A stretch of 64,000 bases of DNA from Erythrobacter sp. HL-111 (GTDB taxonomy: Bacteria > Pseudomonadota > Alphaproteobacteria > Sphingomonadales > Sphingomonadaceae). Positions within the stretch are counted from its first letter, which is position 1; every line of letters starts with the position of its first letter. The notes under the pieces were generated by a model. It was not told the DNA's origin and did no database searches. It saw only the letters and a list, made by a program, of their open reading frames with translations. The translations under genes and the position numbers were made by a program. The DNA lies in contig NZ_LT629743.1 of NCBI RefSeq assembly GCF_900105095.1, positions 2,170,001 to 2,234,000 on the forward strand, written 5' to 3'. Positions 18,911-27,153 of the stretch are shown here, one piece after another.

Positions 18911-19222
18911 ATGATTGTCCTTCTCTTCGCGCTCCTGCTGGCGGCCCTGGCCTATTGCGCGTGGCGGGTCGCGAAGCTCTTCCTGCGAGGATGGAAGGAC
19001 CGCGTGTGGATCTGGCGGGATGCCAACCGGGCGGGGTTCTTCCTGCTGGTCCTCGCGGTCCTCCAGGTGCACGCATGGGCGATCCGCGAGGATTTTGCCA
19101 CGGCCCTCGCCTTCGCCCTTCCCTTTTGCCTTGTGCTTCTTTGCGGGCCCTATCTCGCCTATGGCTGCGGCCGCCTTTGCGGCATGTGGGGGCGCGTGCG
19201 GGGCGAGGGGCGCGCGTCCTGA
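18911..19222 (+). CDS. Small three-helix membrane protein, unknown
   Basis: The likely protein has about 103 residues with three hydrophobic segments: MIVLLFALLLAALAYCAW, GFFLLVLAVLQVHAWA and TALAFALPFCLVLLCGPYLAYG. I do not recognise a family. ATG 18911 starts directly at the first helix; a longer reading upstream (from 18779) lacks the character of a protein start. It is divergent from pdxH and 71 bases ahead of the DnaJ-type gene. Hydrophobic periodicity supports coding, but the call is moderate. Confidence 0.55.
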   Translation: MIVLLFALLLAALAYCAWRVAKLFLRGWKDRVWIWRDANRAGFFLLVLAVLQVHAWAIREDFATALAFALPFCLVLLCGPYLAYGCGRLCGMWGRVRGEGRAS

Positions 19223-19293
19223 GCCGAAACAAGCTGTTCGCCGAGGTCGCCCCAAGCTTGCGCGGCTGCGCTGTTGCACCTAGCTAACACGCC

Positions 19294-20289
19294 ATGTCCG
19301 ACCCTTACCGCACCCTTGGCGTGGCGCGCACCGCCTCCGAAAAGGAGATCAAGAGCGCCTATCGCAAGCTCGCCAAGGAGCTTCATCCCGACCGCAACAA
19401 GGACAATCCGCAAGCTGCGGAGAAGTTTTCGGACGTGACCAAGGCCTATGATCTCCTCTCCGACAAGGACAAGCGCGCGCGGTTCGACCGGGGCGAGATC
19501 GATGCCGAGGGCAACCCGCTCAACCCCTTCGCCGGCATGGGCGGCGGCGGTCGCGGGTTTCGCGGCGGATACGGCGCGGGCGGCCCGCGCAGCGGCTATC
19601 GCGAGCAGGACGGCGCGGGAATGGGCGGCATGGGGCCGGAGGACCTCGATCTCAGCGACCTTTTCGAAGGCCTGTTCGGCGGCGGCCGCGCGCGCGCCGG
19701 AAGCGCGGGGCCGCGCGGATTCGGCCAACGCCCGCCGCCACCCCCGCCGCGGCGCGGGGCGGACATCCACTACCGCCTTGCCGTGCCCTTCACCGATGCC
19801 GCATCGGGCCGCGACCAGCGCATCACGCTGGCCGACGGCAAGGCGATCAACCTGAAACTCCCCGCCGGGGTCGAGACCGGCACGCAGATGCGCCTCAAGG
19901 ACAAGGGCCATGCCGGGCCGGGCGGCAATGGCGACGGGATCGTCACGGTCGAGGTCGGCCCGCACCCCTTCTTCCGCCGCGACGGGGACGATATCCGCAT
20001 GGACCTGCCGATCACGCTCGACGAGGCGGTGCGCGGCGGCAAGATCAAGTGCCCGACCGTCGACGGCCCGGTGATGCTGACGGTCAGGCCGGGCACGCAG
20101 GGCGGGACCGTGATGCGGCTCAAGGGCAAGGGCTGGACCAGGAAGGGCGAGAAGGTCGGCGACAAGCCGGCCCGCGGCGACCAGTTCGTGACCCTCGAGA
20201 TCCACCTGCCGGCGGACCTTTCGTCGCTCGAGGAAAGGCTTGGAGACTGGGTCGACACTTCGCAGCCGCGCAAGAAGTTCGGCCTCTGA
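19294..20289 (+). CDS. DnaJ-type co-chaperone without zinc finger (CbpA-like)
   Basis: The 331-residue protein has an N-terminal J domain with HPD at residues 31-33 (KELHPDRNKDN). A Gly/Phe-rich linker follows (about 75-155, with GGGGRGFRGGYGAGG). The rest is the DnaJ C-terminal substrate-binding domain, with ITLADGKAINLKLPAGVETGTQMRLK cut across two strands. The cysteine-rich zinc finger of DnaJ itself is absent, so it is a CbpA/DjlA-like partner of DnaK. The BrkB-family gene begins four bases after its stop, implying one operon. Confidence 0.93.
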   Translation: MSDPYRTLGVARTASEKEIKSAYRKLAKELHPDRNKDNPQAAEKFSDVTKAYDLLSDKDKRARFDRGEIDAEGNPLNPFAGMGGGGRGFRGGYGAGGPRSGYREQDGAGMGGMGPEDLDLSDLFEGLFGGGRARAGSAGPRGFGQRPPPPPPRRGADIHYRLAVPFTDAASGRDQRITLADGKAINLKLPAGVETGTQMRLKDKGHAGPGGNGDGIVTVEVGPHPFFRRDGDDIRMDLPITLDEAVRGGKIKCPTVDGPVMLTVRPGTQGGTVMRLKGKGWTRKGEKVGDKPARGDQFVTLEIHLPADLSSLEERLGDWVDTSQPRKKFGL

Positions 20290-20293
20290 ACGG

Positions 20294-21349
20294 ATGGCGG
20301 AGCGGGCTTCCCCCCTGCGCTCCTCGCAGCCCCCGGCAATCGAGGACCGCGAGGTCCGCTCGCTTTCGCCCGAGGCGCGGCGCCATGCCGCGCGCGAGCA
20401 AAGCGAGGCCGAGCACGCCAGCGGCCTGCGCAGCGCGCTGGTGCAGAAGGTCGGGCCGGGCACGCGCGCCTTCGAGGTGATGAAGCGGACGCTGGTGGGC
20501 ACCTACCAGGACGGCTTCATCCATGCCGGCAACCTCGCCTATCTGTCGATGCTGGCGATCTTTCCCTTCTTCATTTTCGGCGCGGCGGTGTTCCAGCTGG
20601 TCGGCGGGGAGGAGCGCACCTCGCAGATGATCGCCTCCGTCCTGGTGACGCTGCCGCCGGACGTGACCGAGGTGATCGAGCCGGTCGCGGCCAATATCGT
20701 CGAGGCGCGTTCGGGCTGGCTGCTGTGGCTGGGCGCTGCGGTCGCGCTGTGGACGGTCTCCAGCCTGGTCGAGACGATCCGCGACATCCTGCGGCGTGCC
20801 TATGGCACGAAAGCCGCTCACGCATTCTGGAAATACCGCCTGTTTTCCGCCGGGATCATTCTTGGCGCGGTGGTGCTGCTCCTGATCTCCCTGTTCGCGC
20901 AGGTCGTGATCGGGGCGGCGCAGGCGGTGATCGATGCGAGCCTGCCGCAGCTTTCGGAAGCGATCGGAACGCTGCGCCTGTCGCGGATCGCGCCCGCGCT
21001 CGGGCTGGCCCTGTCGCTCTACATGCTGTTCTACAGCCTCACCCCGCACCAGTACCGCGCGAAGGCCTATCCCAAGTGGCCGGGCGCGCTGTTCACCGCG
21101 GCGTGGTGGCTGGGGGTGACGACGGCGCTGCCGCCGATCCTGTCGAGCTTCTTCGCCTACGATCTCACCTATGGCAGCCTTGCCGGGATCATCATCGCGC
21201 TGTTCTTTTTCTGGCTCGTCGGGCTGGGGCTGGTTATCGGGGCGGAACTGAACGCGGCGCTGGCCGAGCCCGAGGCGGCCCATGATGGCGAGGAACAGGG
21301 CGGCGGCGAAGGCGCAGGCGCAGGCGCAGGGAAGGGCGACGGGGCCTGA
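20294..21349 (+). CDS. YihY/BrkB family inner-membrane protein
   Basis: The 351-residue protein has about six transmembrane helices from residue 90 onward. The BrkB/YihY pattern is visible in DGFIHAGNLAYLSMLAIFPF, LWTVSSLVETIRDILRRAYG, LTPHQYRAKAYPKWPGALF and YGSLAGIIIALFFFWLVGLG. The N-terminal 70 residues are hydrophilic and the C-terminus is a glycine-rich tail (GGGEGAGAGAGKG). The earlier tRNA-processing naming of this family was wrong; its function remains open. The start at 20294 is four bases after the dnaJ-type stop. fabI follows 37 bases downstream. Confidence 0.9.
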   Translation: MAERASPLRSSQPPAIEDREVRSLSPEARRHAAREQSEAEHASGLRSALVQKVGPGTRAFEVMKRTLVGTYQDGFIHAGNLAYLSMLAIFPFFIFGAAVFQLVGGEERTSQMIASVLVTLPPDVTEVIEPVAANIVEARSGWLLWLGAAVALWTVSSLVETIRDILRRAYGTKAAHAFWKYRLFSAGIILGAVVLLLISLFAQVVIGAAQAVIDASLPQLSEAIGTLRLSRIAPALGLALSLYMLFYSLTPHQYRAKAYPKWPGALFTAAWWLGVTTALPPILSSFFAYDLTYGSLAGIIIALFFFWLVGLGLVIGAELNAALAEPEAAHDGEEQGGGEGAGAGAGKGDGA

Positions 21350-21386
21350 GGCGCGCGGCGGAGCGAGACGAAGGAGCAAGACCGAC

Positions 21387-22211
21387 ATGGGCGATCTGAT
21401 GCGGGGGAAACGCGGGCTGATCATGGGGCTCGCCAATGACAAGTCGCTGGCGTGGGGCATTGCGAGCAAGCTGGCCGAACACGGCGCCGAGCTCGCCTTC
21501 TCGTACCAGGGCGAGGCGCTGGCGAAGCGGGTCAATCCGCTGGCCGCAAAGCTGGGGAGCGATTTCACCTTCGAATGCGACGTCGCCGACATGGATTCGC
21601 TCGATGCCGCGTTCGCCAGACTCAAGGAACGGTGGGACACGCTCGATTTCGTGGTCCACGCGATCGGGTTCTCGGACAAGAACGAGCTGCGCGGCAAGTA
21701 TGTCGACACCAGCCTCGAAAACTTCCTGATGACGATGAACATATCGGCCTACTCGCTGGTCGCGGTGACGAAGCGCGCGATCGCGATGATGCCGCCCCTC
21801 GCCGAGGACGGCAGCGGCGGCGGCAGCATCCTGACGCTCACCTATTACGGCGCGGAAAAGGTCGTGCCGCACTACAACGTGATGGGCGTCGCCAAGGCCG
21901 CGCTGGAGACGAGCGTCAAGTATCTCGCCAATGATCTCGGCCCGGCGGGCATCCGCGTGAACGCGATCAGCGCGGGGCCGATCAAGACGCTGGCGGCGAG
22001 CGGGATCGGCGATTTCCGCTACATCCTCAAGTGGAACGAGCTGAACGCGCCGCTGCGCCGCAATGTCACGATCGAGGATGTCGGCGGGGCCGGGCTCTAT
22101 CTCCTGTCCGATCTCGCCTCGGGCGTGACTGGCGAGGTGCACCATGTCGATGGCGGCTACCACGTGGTCGGCATGAAACAGGAAGACGCGCCCGACATCG
22201 CGCTGAGCTGA
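21387..22211 (+). CDS. fabI: Enoyl-[acyl-carrier-protein] reductase (NADH)
   Basis: FabI catalyses the last step of each fatty-acid elongation round. The 274-residue SDR has the FabI cofactor motif MGLANDKSLAWGIA near residues 13-26 and the catalytic Tyr-x6-Lys in HYNVMGVAK near 165. It also has RVNAISAGPIKTLAASGI near 198-215, the substrate-loop region hit by triclosan-type inhibitors, and the ending LASGVTGEVHHVDGGYHVVGM. AAGGAG lies ten bases before ATG 21387. Confidence 0.96.
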   Translation: MGDLMRGKRGLIMGLANDKSLAWGIASKLAEHGAELAFSYQGEALAKRVNPLAAKLGSDFTFECDVADMDSLDAAFARLKERWDTLDFVVHAIGFSDKNELRGKYVDTSLENFLMTMNISAYSLVAVTKRAIAMMPPLAEDGSGGGSILTLTYYGAEKVVPHYNVMGVAKAALETSVKYLANDLGPAGIRVNAISAGPIKTLAASGIGDFRYILKWNELNAPLRRNVTIEDVGGAGLYLLSDLASGVTGEVHHVDGGYHVVGMKQEDAPDIALS

Positions 22212-22457
22212 GGCTTTGGCCCGGCGCTCGCCGGATTTCGCGCGCCGCGCCGGAGGCATGGTTCCAGGACAGCGCCCCTCGCCGAGGCGCGGGGCGGCAG
22301 GAGGCCTGGCCGTTCCTCGGGACGGGAGGCGGGGCGACATTCGGCAAGAGCGCGTCCGCACCCGCATGACACGAGGCGTCGCCGCGCGTCCTTCCCCGGC
22401 GGGGCCACCCTCATGCTCCGCCGCATGGCCGACGCCGCGATGGCGCCGGCGCCCCGT
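22212..22457. other. Gap between fabI and the opposing sugar-phosphotransferase gene
   Basis: The 246 bases between these convergent genes hold only short reading frames that shadow one another, GC-rich and without a plausible start. I see no clear terminator with a T-run. Confidence 0.5.
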
Positions 22458-23753
22458 TCATTTCGAGCCGTACCCCGTCAGGATCGTGTGGAACGTCCGC
22501 ATCACGATCAGCACGTCGAGCCAGAACGAGAAATACTTGATGTAGTAGAAATCGTACTGGAGCTTGATGTCGATATCCTCGAGCGTGGCGACATGGCCCT
22601 TGTTGACCTGCGCCCAGCCCATCAGCCCCGGCCTCACGATGTTGCGATAGGAATAGAAGGGCAGGTGCGCCTCGTACCATTCGGCCAGCGCGTTCGCTTC
22701 GGGCCGCGGGCCGATCAGGCTCATCTCGCCCTTCAGCACGTTGAACAGCTGCGGCAGCTCGTCGAGCCGGTAGCGCCGGATCGAGCGGCCGATGCGGGTG
22801 ATCCGCGGGTCGTCACGGCGCGTGATCGCGTCCTCGCGCGTCGCATCCCCGTTCGTTTCGGGGCGGCTGGTCATCGAGCGGAACTTGTACATCCGGAACG
22901 GCCGCCCGCCGAACCCGGTGCGGGTCTGGGTGTAGAACGGGCTTTCCCGGTCCTCGAACCAGATCGCGGCCGCCAGCAGGGCCATGAAGGGCACGGCCAG
23001 CGTGATCAGGAGCACGCTCCCGACGAGATCGATCAGCCGCTTGATCGGCGTGTAGGAGCGATTGGGCATGAGCGATCCGAGAGAGTTTTCCGACAGGTGT
23101 TCGATCTTGACCTGCCCGGTCAGGGATTCGGTGAGCTGCTTGTAATGATAGACCGGAACCCCCGCGAGCGAGGCCTGCGCCAGGAGGCGTTCCCATTTCG
23201 GCGGCAGTTCGGCCCGGAAGTCCGCGACGATGCAGGCCGCCCGGTCGCGCGGAATCTCGGCCCGGACCAGCCGGCGCACCGGAATGCCCTCGATCTCCTC
23301 CATCGCCGCCACCTGGCCGCAGGGCACGAGGTAGAAGGGTCGCAGCCGCATCGCCCGGCTGCTCCAGCACAGCCGGGTCGCGATCACGGTCGCGGCGGCG
23401 GCCGAATAGAACAGCATCAGGCGGCTGTATTCGACGCGCAGGGCGAACATCACGAGCACGACCAGCACGAAGCTCATCACCATGATCGGGACGCCGTGCA
23501 CCGCCCCGCGCGTGCCCGGCAGGACCAGCACCCGCCCGGCGAGCTGCATGCCGAGAAACAGCGCCGCACTCGCCGCGATGGCGGTGTTGATCGTCGTCGG
23601 GTCGGCGAAGGCTTCGGTGATACCGGCAAGCTCGAACGCGAGGAGCGGGGCGAGCACGACCAGCACCCAGGCGCCGGCATGGCGGATGACCGCGCCCAGC
23701 GGCGTGTTCGTCCTGCGCGCGGGGGCGACCTGGGAGACGGGTTGGATCAGCAT
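22458..23753 (-). CDS. Polyprenyl-phosphate sugar phosphotransferase (WcaJ/ExoY type)
   Basis: This is the likely initiating enzyme of the polysaccharide: it loads the first sugar-1-phosphate onto undecaprenyl phosphate. The 431-residue protein has about four N-terminal transmembrane helices, a middle soluble region, one further helix near residue 240, and the catalytic bacterial sugar transferase domain. That domain shows QTRTGFGGRPFRMYKFRSM, DELPQLFNVLKGEMSLIGPRP and RPGLMGWAQV. The start was taken as ATG 23753 (MLIQPVSQ); a much longer in-frame reading upstream is not protein-like. It is divergent from the pseB operon across a 427-base gap. Confidence 0.92.
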   Translation of the reverse strand: MLIQPVSQVAPARRTNTPLGAVIRHAGAWVLVVLAPLLAFELAGITEAFADPTTINTAIAASAALFLGMQLAGRVLVLPGTRGAVHGVPIMVMSFVLVVLVMFALRVEYSRLMLFYSAAAATVIATRLCWSSRAMRLRPFYLVPCGQVAAMEEIEGIPVRRLVRAEIPRDRAACIVADFRAELPPKWERLLAQASLAGVPVYHYKQLTESLTGQVKIEHLSENSLGSLMPNRSYTPIKRLIDLVGSVLLITLAVPFMALLAAAIWFEDRESPFYTQTRTGFGGRPFRMYKFRSMTSRPETNGDATREDAITRRDDPRITRIGRSIRRYRLDELPQLFNVLKGEMSLIGPRPEANALAEWYEAHLPFYSYRNIVRPGLMGWAQVNKGHVATLEDIDIKLQYDFYYIKYFSFWLDVLIVMRTFHTILTGYGSK

Positions 23754-24180
23754 TGCATGAGTGCCTGGAGCACGCCTCGCATTTCTTCGCCGCCGCGTTT
23801 CGGCAAAAGGACCGGGTCCCGTGCGGCGGGACGTGCCGAAACCTAGGCGATGCTGCGAAAACGCGGCAAGGCGATGAATCCTCCGCTTTGGCGGCTTGCC
23901 GGGTGGATCGGCTCCACATCGGAGGCGATCGGGACCCGGCCGCGCAATGGCACCACACTGGAGGCATCGGGCGCGACGTGGAGGCAAATTGCGGTTGCCT
24001 TGCCGGAATGGCCGCCTGTAGTGACCGGCCATGGAAATCCGCCGGTGTTCAGGCACATGGGCACCCCTTCTCCGCGGCAACGGGCGCACGGTGCGCGCTC
24101 CCGCCGGATCGGCGAAGGGTGCCGGCGCCTGGTCCGTCGAATGCCCGCCCCGTTCCTCCAACGCGAGTAGCTAGCCCGAC
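23754..24180. promoter_or_regulatory. Divergent control region of the polysaccharide locus
   Basis: These 427 bases lie between the minus-strand phosphotransferase and the plus-strand pse operon, so both promoters should be here. I see a seven-base inverted repeat, GCCGGGT / ACCCGGC (about 23896-23938), but no convincing -35/-10 pair and no gene. Overlapping reading frames in this stretch look like shadows. Confidence 0.45.
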
Positions 24181-25191
24181 ATGCTCAACGACAAGTCCGT
24201 CCTGGTCACCGGGGGCACAGGCTCCTTCGGCAAGGCGTTCGTCCGCACCGTGCTCGAACGCTATCCGGACATCCGCCGGCTCGTGATCTATTCGCGCGAC
24301 GAACTGAAGCAGTTCGAGATGGCGCAGGTCTTCCCTCGTTCGGAACATCCCGCGCTGCGCTATTTCCTCGGCGACGTGCGGGACGAGGCGCGGCTGCGGC
24401 GCGCGCTCGAAGGGATCGACGTCGTGGTCCACGCCGCCGCGCTGAAACAGGTGCCGGCGGCCGAATACAACCCGTTCGAATGCATCAAGACCAACGTGCT
24501 CGGCGCGCAGAACCTGATCGAGGGCTGCCTCGATGCGGGGGTCGCCCGGGTGGTCGCGCTCTCGACCGACAAGGCGGCGGCACCGATCAACCTCTACGGC
24601 GCGACCAAGCTGTGTTCGGACAAGCTGTTCGTCGCGGCCAACAACATCAAGGGCACGCGCGACGTGCGCTTTTCCGTCGTGCGCTACGGCAACGTGATGG
24701 GCTCGCGCGGGTCGGTCATCCCCTTCTTCCTGGCGAAGAAGGCGGAAGGCGTGCTGCCGATCACCGATCCGCGCATGACACGCTTCAACATCTCGCTGCG
24801 CGAAGGGGTCGAGATGGTGCTGTGGTCGATCGAACACGCGAGCGGGGGCGAGGTGCTGGTGCCCAAGATCCCGTCCTACCGGATCGGCGACGTCGCGATG
24901 GCGATCGCGCCCGAATGCGAACACCGGATCGTCGGCATTCGCCCGGGCGAGAAGATCCACGAGGAGATGATCACCGCATCCGACAGCTTCAACACGGTCG
25001 ACATGGGCGATTATTTCGCCATCCTGCCGGTCAGCGCGGAATACACGATCGAGGATTACTGCGCGAAGCACGGCGGAACGCCGGTCGAGCCGGGCTTTGC
25101 CTATTCCTCGGGCACCAATCCCGATTTCCTCTCGGTCGAACGGTTGCGCGAACTGATCGATGAACACGTCGCCGGCCAGGTGATCGACTGA
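24181..25191 (+). CDS. pseB: UDP-N-acetylglucosamine 4,6-dehydratase (inverting)
   Basis: First step of pseudaminic acid synthesis: it converts UDP-GlcNAc to the UDP-4-keto-6-deoxy-L-altro sugar. The 336-residue SDR has the NADP motif VLVTGGTGSFGKAFV near residues 7-21, the PseB-type HAAALKQVPAAEYNP near 88-102, STDKAAAPINLYGATK (YxxxK) near 130-145, and VVRYGNVMGSRGSVIPFF near 167. It starts the long plus-strand run of surface-sugar genes, 53 bases before pseC. PseB rather than a retaining FlaA1/CapD relative fits because pseC, F, G and I follow. Confidence 0.94.
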   Translation: MLNDKSVLVTGGTGSFGKAFVRTVLERYPDIRRLVIYSRDELKQFEMAQVFPRSEHPALRYFLGDVRDEARLRRALEGIDVVVHAAALKQVPAAEYNPFECIKTNVLGAQNLIEGCLDAGVARVVALSTDKAAAPINLYGATKLCSDKLFVAANNIKGTRDVRFSVVRYGNVMGSRGSVIPFFLAKKAEGVLPITDPRMTRFNISLREGVEMVLWSIEHASGGEVLVPKIPSYRIGDVAMAIAPECEHRIVGIRPGEKIHEEMITASDSFNTVDMGDYFAILPVSAEYTIEDYCAKHGGTPVEPGFAYSSGTNPDFLSVERLRELIDEHVAGQVID

Positions 25192-25244
25192 GCGGCGCGG
25201 GAGCGGGCGCGGTGTCGGTTGGGGCGCAACGAAAGGGACGAGCG

Positions 25245-26432
25245 ATGGCGAGCGCTGCGGACGGGTTCATTCCCTACAGCCGGCAGGAGATATCCGAAGA
25301 GGACATCGCCGCCGTCGGCGCGCTGCTGCGCTCCGATTTCCTGACCCAGGGCCCGGCCGGCCCGGCGTTCGAGGCGGCCTTCGCCGAGCGCCACGGGGTC
25401 GGTCATGCGATCGCCGTCTCGAACGCGACCGCGGCGCTCCACATCGGGTGCCTCGCGCTCGGCATCGGGCCGGGAAGCCGCGTCTGGACCAGCCCCAACA
25501 GCTTCGTCTCGAGCGCGAACTGCGCGGTTTTCTGCGGCGCCACGGTCGATTTCGTCGACATCGATCCGATCACCCGCAACATGGGCGTCGATGCTCTCGC
25601 CGCGAAGCTCGAGACGGCGGAGAAACGCGGCACGCTGCCGGACCTCCTGATCCCGGTCGATTTCGCGGGCCTCCCGTGCGACCTGGCCGAGATGCGGGCG
25701 CTGGCGGACCGCTATGGCTTTGCGATCCTCGAGGATGCGAGCCATGCGACCGGCGCAGCCTATCGCGACGAACCCGTCGGTTCGCGCCATGCCGATGCGA
25801 CCGTGTTCAGTTTCCACGCGGTCAAGATCGTCACCACCGGCGAAGGCGGGATGATCGTGACGCAGGACGCCGCGCTGGCTGAAAGGCTGCGCCTGCTGCG
25901 CTCGCACGGGGTGACCCGCGACGAGACCGCGATGAAGCGCGCGCCCACGCCCGAAAACGGCCTCGGCGCATGGTATTACGAAATGACCGAGCTGGGCTGG
26001 AACTATCGCCTGACGGACCTGCAAGCCGCGCTCGGGCTCTCCCAGCTCGGCCGGATGGACGAATGGCGCGCGCGGCGCGAGGCGCTGGCGGACCGCTACG
26101 ATGCGCTGCTCGGCGAGGGGCCGCTGCGGCTTCCGGTGCGGCGAGCGGACCGGGTTTCTGCCTGGCATCTCTACGCGGTCGAACTGGCCGACGAGGCGCG
26201 CGCGGGGCGGGCGGAAGTCTTTGCCGCGCTGCGCGCCGCGGGGATCGGCGTGAACGTTCACTACATCCCCATCCACACCCAGCCCTTCTACCGGCAGCGC
26301 GGCTTTCGCAGCGAGGATTTCCCGAAAGCCGTCGCCTATTACGAACGGGCGCTGTCGCTCCCGCTCTTCCCCGCCCTGACCGAGGCGCAGCAGGACCGGG
26401 TGGCACGCGTGCTGCTCGATCTCGTGGCCTGA
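25245..26432 (+). CDS. pseC: UDP-4-amino-4,6-dideoxy-N-acetyl-beta-L-altrosamine transaminase
   Basis: The PLP enzyme of the DegT/DnrJ/EryC1 family aminates the PseB product. In the 395-residue protein, PYSRQEISEEDIAAVGALLRS opens the fold, SNATAALHIGCLALG lies near residue 55, EDASHATGAAY near 165, and the PLP-lysine sits in FSFHAVKIVTTGEGGM near 185-200. HYIPIHTQPFYRQRGF near 340 is typical of PseC. ATG 25245 was chosen because GAAAGGGACG precedes it; an upstream in-frame codon at 25212 is less likely. Confidence 0.93.
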   Translation: MASAADGFIPYSRQEISEEDIAAVGALLRSDFLTQGPAGPAFEAAFAERHGVGHAIAVSNATAALHIGCLALGIGPGSRVWTSPNSFVSSANCAVFCGATVDFVDIDPITRNMGVDALAAKLETAEKRGTLPDLLIPVDFAGLPCDLAEMRALADRYGFAILEDASHATGAAYRDEPVGSRHADATVFSFHAVKIVTTGEGGMIVTQDAALAERLRLLRSHGVTRDETAMKRAPTPENGLGAWYYEMTELGWNYRLTDLQAALGLSQLGRMDEWRARREALADRYDALLGEGPLRLPVRRADRVSAWHLYAVELADEARAGRAEVFAALRAAGIGVNVHYIPIHTQPFYRQRGFRSEDFPKAVAYYERALSLPLFPALTEAQQDRVARVLLDLVA

Positions 26433-26445
26433 GGCGGAGCGGGGC

Positions 26446-27150
26446 ATGGACGTCGCAGCGACCATCGCGATCATTCCCGCGCGGGGCGGGTCGAAGCGCA
26501 TCCCGCGCAAGAACGTCCGGCCCTTCGCGGGCAAGCCGATGATCGCCCATGCGATCGAGGCGGCGCTCGCCTGCGATGCGATCGGGCGGGTGATCGTCTC
26601 GACCGACGACGACGCGATCGCCGCGATCGCCGCCGGGCACGGGGCCGAGGTGCCGTTTCGCCGTCCGGGCGAGCTTGCCGACGACATCACCCCGACCGTG
26701 CCGGTGATCCAGCACGCCATCCGCACCCTGCGCGAACTCGGCCACCCGGTCGATCGCGTGTGCTGCATCTATCCCGGCGTGCCCTTCATCCGCACCCGGG
26801 ACATCGCCGATGCGCTGGCGCTGCTGGTCGGGCACGGGGACGAAGGCTATACCTTCCCCGTGACCAGCTTCCCCTCGCCGATCCAGCGCGCGCTCCGGCG
26901 CGGCTCGGACGGGGCCTTGACCCCTTTCGATCCGGCCCATGTCGAAACGCGCACGCAGGACCTCGAACCGGCCTATTTCGATGCGGGACAATTCTACTGG
27001 GGCGCCGCGGAAACCTGGCTGTCGGGCGCGAATATCCACCTCAACGGGCGCGCGATCGTGCTGCCCGAATGGCGCGTCGTCGATATCGACACGCCGGAGG
27101 ACTGGACCCGCGCCGAAGCGCTCCACCGCGCCCTGCAGCAGGAGGGTTGA
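26446..27150 (+). CDS. pseF: Pseudaminic acid cytidylyltransferase
   Basis: The enzyme activates pseudaminic acid as CMP-Pse. The 234-residue protein carries the CMP-sugar synthetase signature IAIIPARGGSKRIPRKNV at residues 7-24, STDDDAIAAIA near 53, and DAGQFYWGAAETWL near 180, which is typical of PseF. It begins 13 bases after pseC and is followed by the pseG-pseH fusion with three bases between. Its position before PseG and PseI does not follow pathway order, but all steps are present. Confidence 0.93.
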   Translation: MDVAATIAIIPARGGSKRIPRKNVRPFAGKPMIAHAIEAALACDAIGRVIVSTDDDAIAAIAAGHGAEVPFRRPGELADDITPTVPVIQHAIRTLRELGHPVDRVCCIYPGVPFIRTRDIADALALLVGHGDEGYTFPVTSFPSPIQRALRRGSDGALTPFDPAHVETRTQDLEPAYFDAGQFYWGAAETWLSGANIHLNGRAIVLPEWRVVDIDTPEDWTRAEALHRALQQEG

Positions 27151-27153
27151 GGG